The position numbers were made by a program, and so were the translations under genes. 6,149 nucleotides of DNA from Methanomassiliicoccaceae archaeon (lineage in GTDB: Archaea; Thermoplasmatota; Thermoplasmata; Methanomassiliicoccales; Methanomethylophilaceae): NCBI GenBank assembly GCA_009776625.1, contig WRNL01000095.1, forward strand, positions 1 through 6,149, read 5' to 3'. Position 1 is the first letter of the stretch, and each line of letters opens with the position of its first letter. Shown in pieces: positions 5,683 through 6,149 of the stretch. A model generated the notes under the pieces. The model was not told the DNA's origin, searched no databases, and saw only the letters and a list, made by a program, of their open reading frames with translations.

Positions 5683-6048
5683 TCAGTCGAACTCCACCAT
5701 GTCGTTGTGGGTGACCTCGAACTTCACTCCCGCCGAGTTCAGGAGGCCGCTTATAAGGTCGGTCATCCTGGACATGTCGGTGGACTTGTTGTACGCCTTC
5801 AGGTAGAGCTCCTTCCTGCCGATGGGGAAGATCAGCCTCATCCTACCCTTCCTGTTGTACCCCTCGGGCTTGCGGTTGCGCTCGAGGTCCGCCATGTTCA
5901 TCTCGATGAACATCTGCAGGATCTCCTCCTCCTCCGGCGTCTGCCCTATCTCCTCGAGCAGGGCCTTCAGGATCTCCGGGAACACGGGCGCGAGGTCCTT
6001 GTAGTCAGACTTGCCTTTGAGAACGAAGTGGACGCTGAAGACCTTCAT
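5683..6048 (-). CDS. Conserved-looking protein of unknown function, 121 aa
   Basis: I do not recognise this family. The protein begins MKVFSVHFVLKGKSDYKDL and has an acidic helical segment at about 36-56 (EEEEILQMFIEMNMADLE). A basic stretch follows at 57-69 (RNRKPEGYNRKGR). Next comes a strand-like stretch (MRLIFPIGRKELYLKAYN, about 69-86) and a C-terminal helix plus acidic tail. There is no signal peptide, membrane segment or metal-binding motif. It is probably a small soluble alpha/beta protein. Evidence that it is real: G/C-rich third codon positions like the neighbours, a clear ATG, and a TATA-like box 20-31 bp upstream, implying a leaderless message. Its stop is followed by the same 12 bases as the stop of the leftmost gene. 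It lies 58 bp after the likely stop of the gene to its right. Confidence 0.75.
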   Translation of the reverse strand: MKVFSVHFVLKGKSDYKDLAPVFPEILKALLEEIGQTPEEEEILQMFIEMNMADLERNRKPEGYNRKGRMRLIFPIGRKELYLKAYNKSTDMSRMTDLISGLLNSAGVKFEVTHNDMVEFD

Positions 6049-6067
6049 CCCTTGACACTAAGCACAA

Positions 6068-6079
6068 CATTTATTTATG
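6068..6079 (-). promoter_or_regulatory. TATA box for the 121-aa gene
   Basis: The minus strand reads CATAAATAAATG, a good archaeal TATA-like element. Its centre is about 25 bp upstream of the ATG at 6048, so the predicted transcript start coincides with the start codon. This is a leaderless arrangement. The AAGGG directly before the ATG is too close to act as a Shine-Dalgarno. Confidence 0.6.
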
Positions 6080-6088
6080 TGTTCTTAA

Positions 6089-6105
6089 GGCGGCCGGAGG
6101 CCGCC
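6089..6105 (-). terminator. Perfect GC hairpin just after a stop codon
   Basis: GGCGGCC (6089-6095) and GGCCGCC (6099-6105) form a perfect 7-bp stem with a 3-nt loop, one base beyond the probable stop codon at 6107-6109 on the minus strand. Its position suggests a 3'-end structure for the gene entering from the right. There is no following T-run on the minus strand, so termination activity is uncertain. Confidence 0.4.
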
Positions 6106-6106
6106 G

Positions 6107-6149
6107 TCAGGGGGCGAGGCAGTCGACCGGCACCACGGCTACGCCGTCC
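6107..6149 (-). CDS. Probable 3' end of a gene entering from the right
   Basis: On the minus strand the last 13 codons of an open frame read DGVAVVPVDCLAP, then TGA (6109-6107). G/C-rich codon choice and a hairpin immediately after the stop make a real gene end likely. The following gene has its own promoter. The fragment is too short to assign a family, and without upstream sequence it remains tentative. Confidence 0.4.
   Translation of the reverse strand, partial: DGVAVVPVDCLAP

Noticed and set aside
5564..5806. 80-codon plus-strand frame crossing the 121-aa gene end
   Set aside because: It runs antisense to the 121-aa gene, has no motif, and is out of frame with the winged-helix remnant.

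Overview
The window looks like a piece of an archaeal chromosome. Upstream of several starts there are A/T-rich TATA-like boxes about 25 nt before the start codon, which points to leaderless or short-leader transcripts. I see no bacterial -35/-10 pairs and no U-run terminators. The mix of a COG2865-type AlbA_2/HATPase regulator, a COG1373-type DUF4143 ATPase and a GC-rich background fits a gut methanogen of the Methanomassiliicoccales type. That placement is an inference, not a demonstration.

Layout, left to right. (1) Positions 3-1343 (+) hold a 5'-truncated AlbA_2 (Schlafen-like) / HATPase_c_4 / winged-helix protein. (2) Positions 1344-1687 are an intergenic stretch between convergent genes. 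It contains a striking 98-bp minisatellite (five 11-bp units, then three 12-bp units) and a GC-rich UUCG-loop hairpin. (3) Positions 1688-2935 (-) encode a DUF4143-family AAA ATPase. (4) Positions 3068-5475 (-) hold a two-gene Type II restriction-modification operon. The endonuclease-like gene (PD-(D/E)XK motif) comes first and overlaps the start of a C5-cytosine methyltransferase gene. The methyltransferase is circularly permuted: motifs IX and X precede I-VIII, and the break lies within the target-recognition region. (5) Positions 5563-5652 (+) hold a 29-codon tail that looks like the C-terminus of a second COG2865-type regulator and is probably a remnant. (6) Positions 5683-6048 (-) encode a 121-aa protein I do not recognise. 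(7) Positions 6107-6149 (-) are probably the last 13 codons of a further gene.

How the parts relate. The restriction gene is clearly more A/T-rich than the methyltransferase gene and the flanks. The restriction-modification block abuts a truncated gene, which fits an accessory (defence) segment placed in a region of repeated AlbA_2-type genes. The restriction gene has a leaderless-type promoter. The methyltransferase gene has a strong Shine-Dalgarno sequence and a possible internal promoter inside the 3' end of the restriction gene. That arrangement could give the host protection first, although the restriction gene is promoter-proximal.
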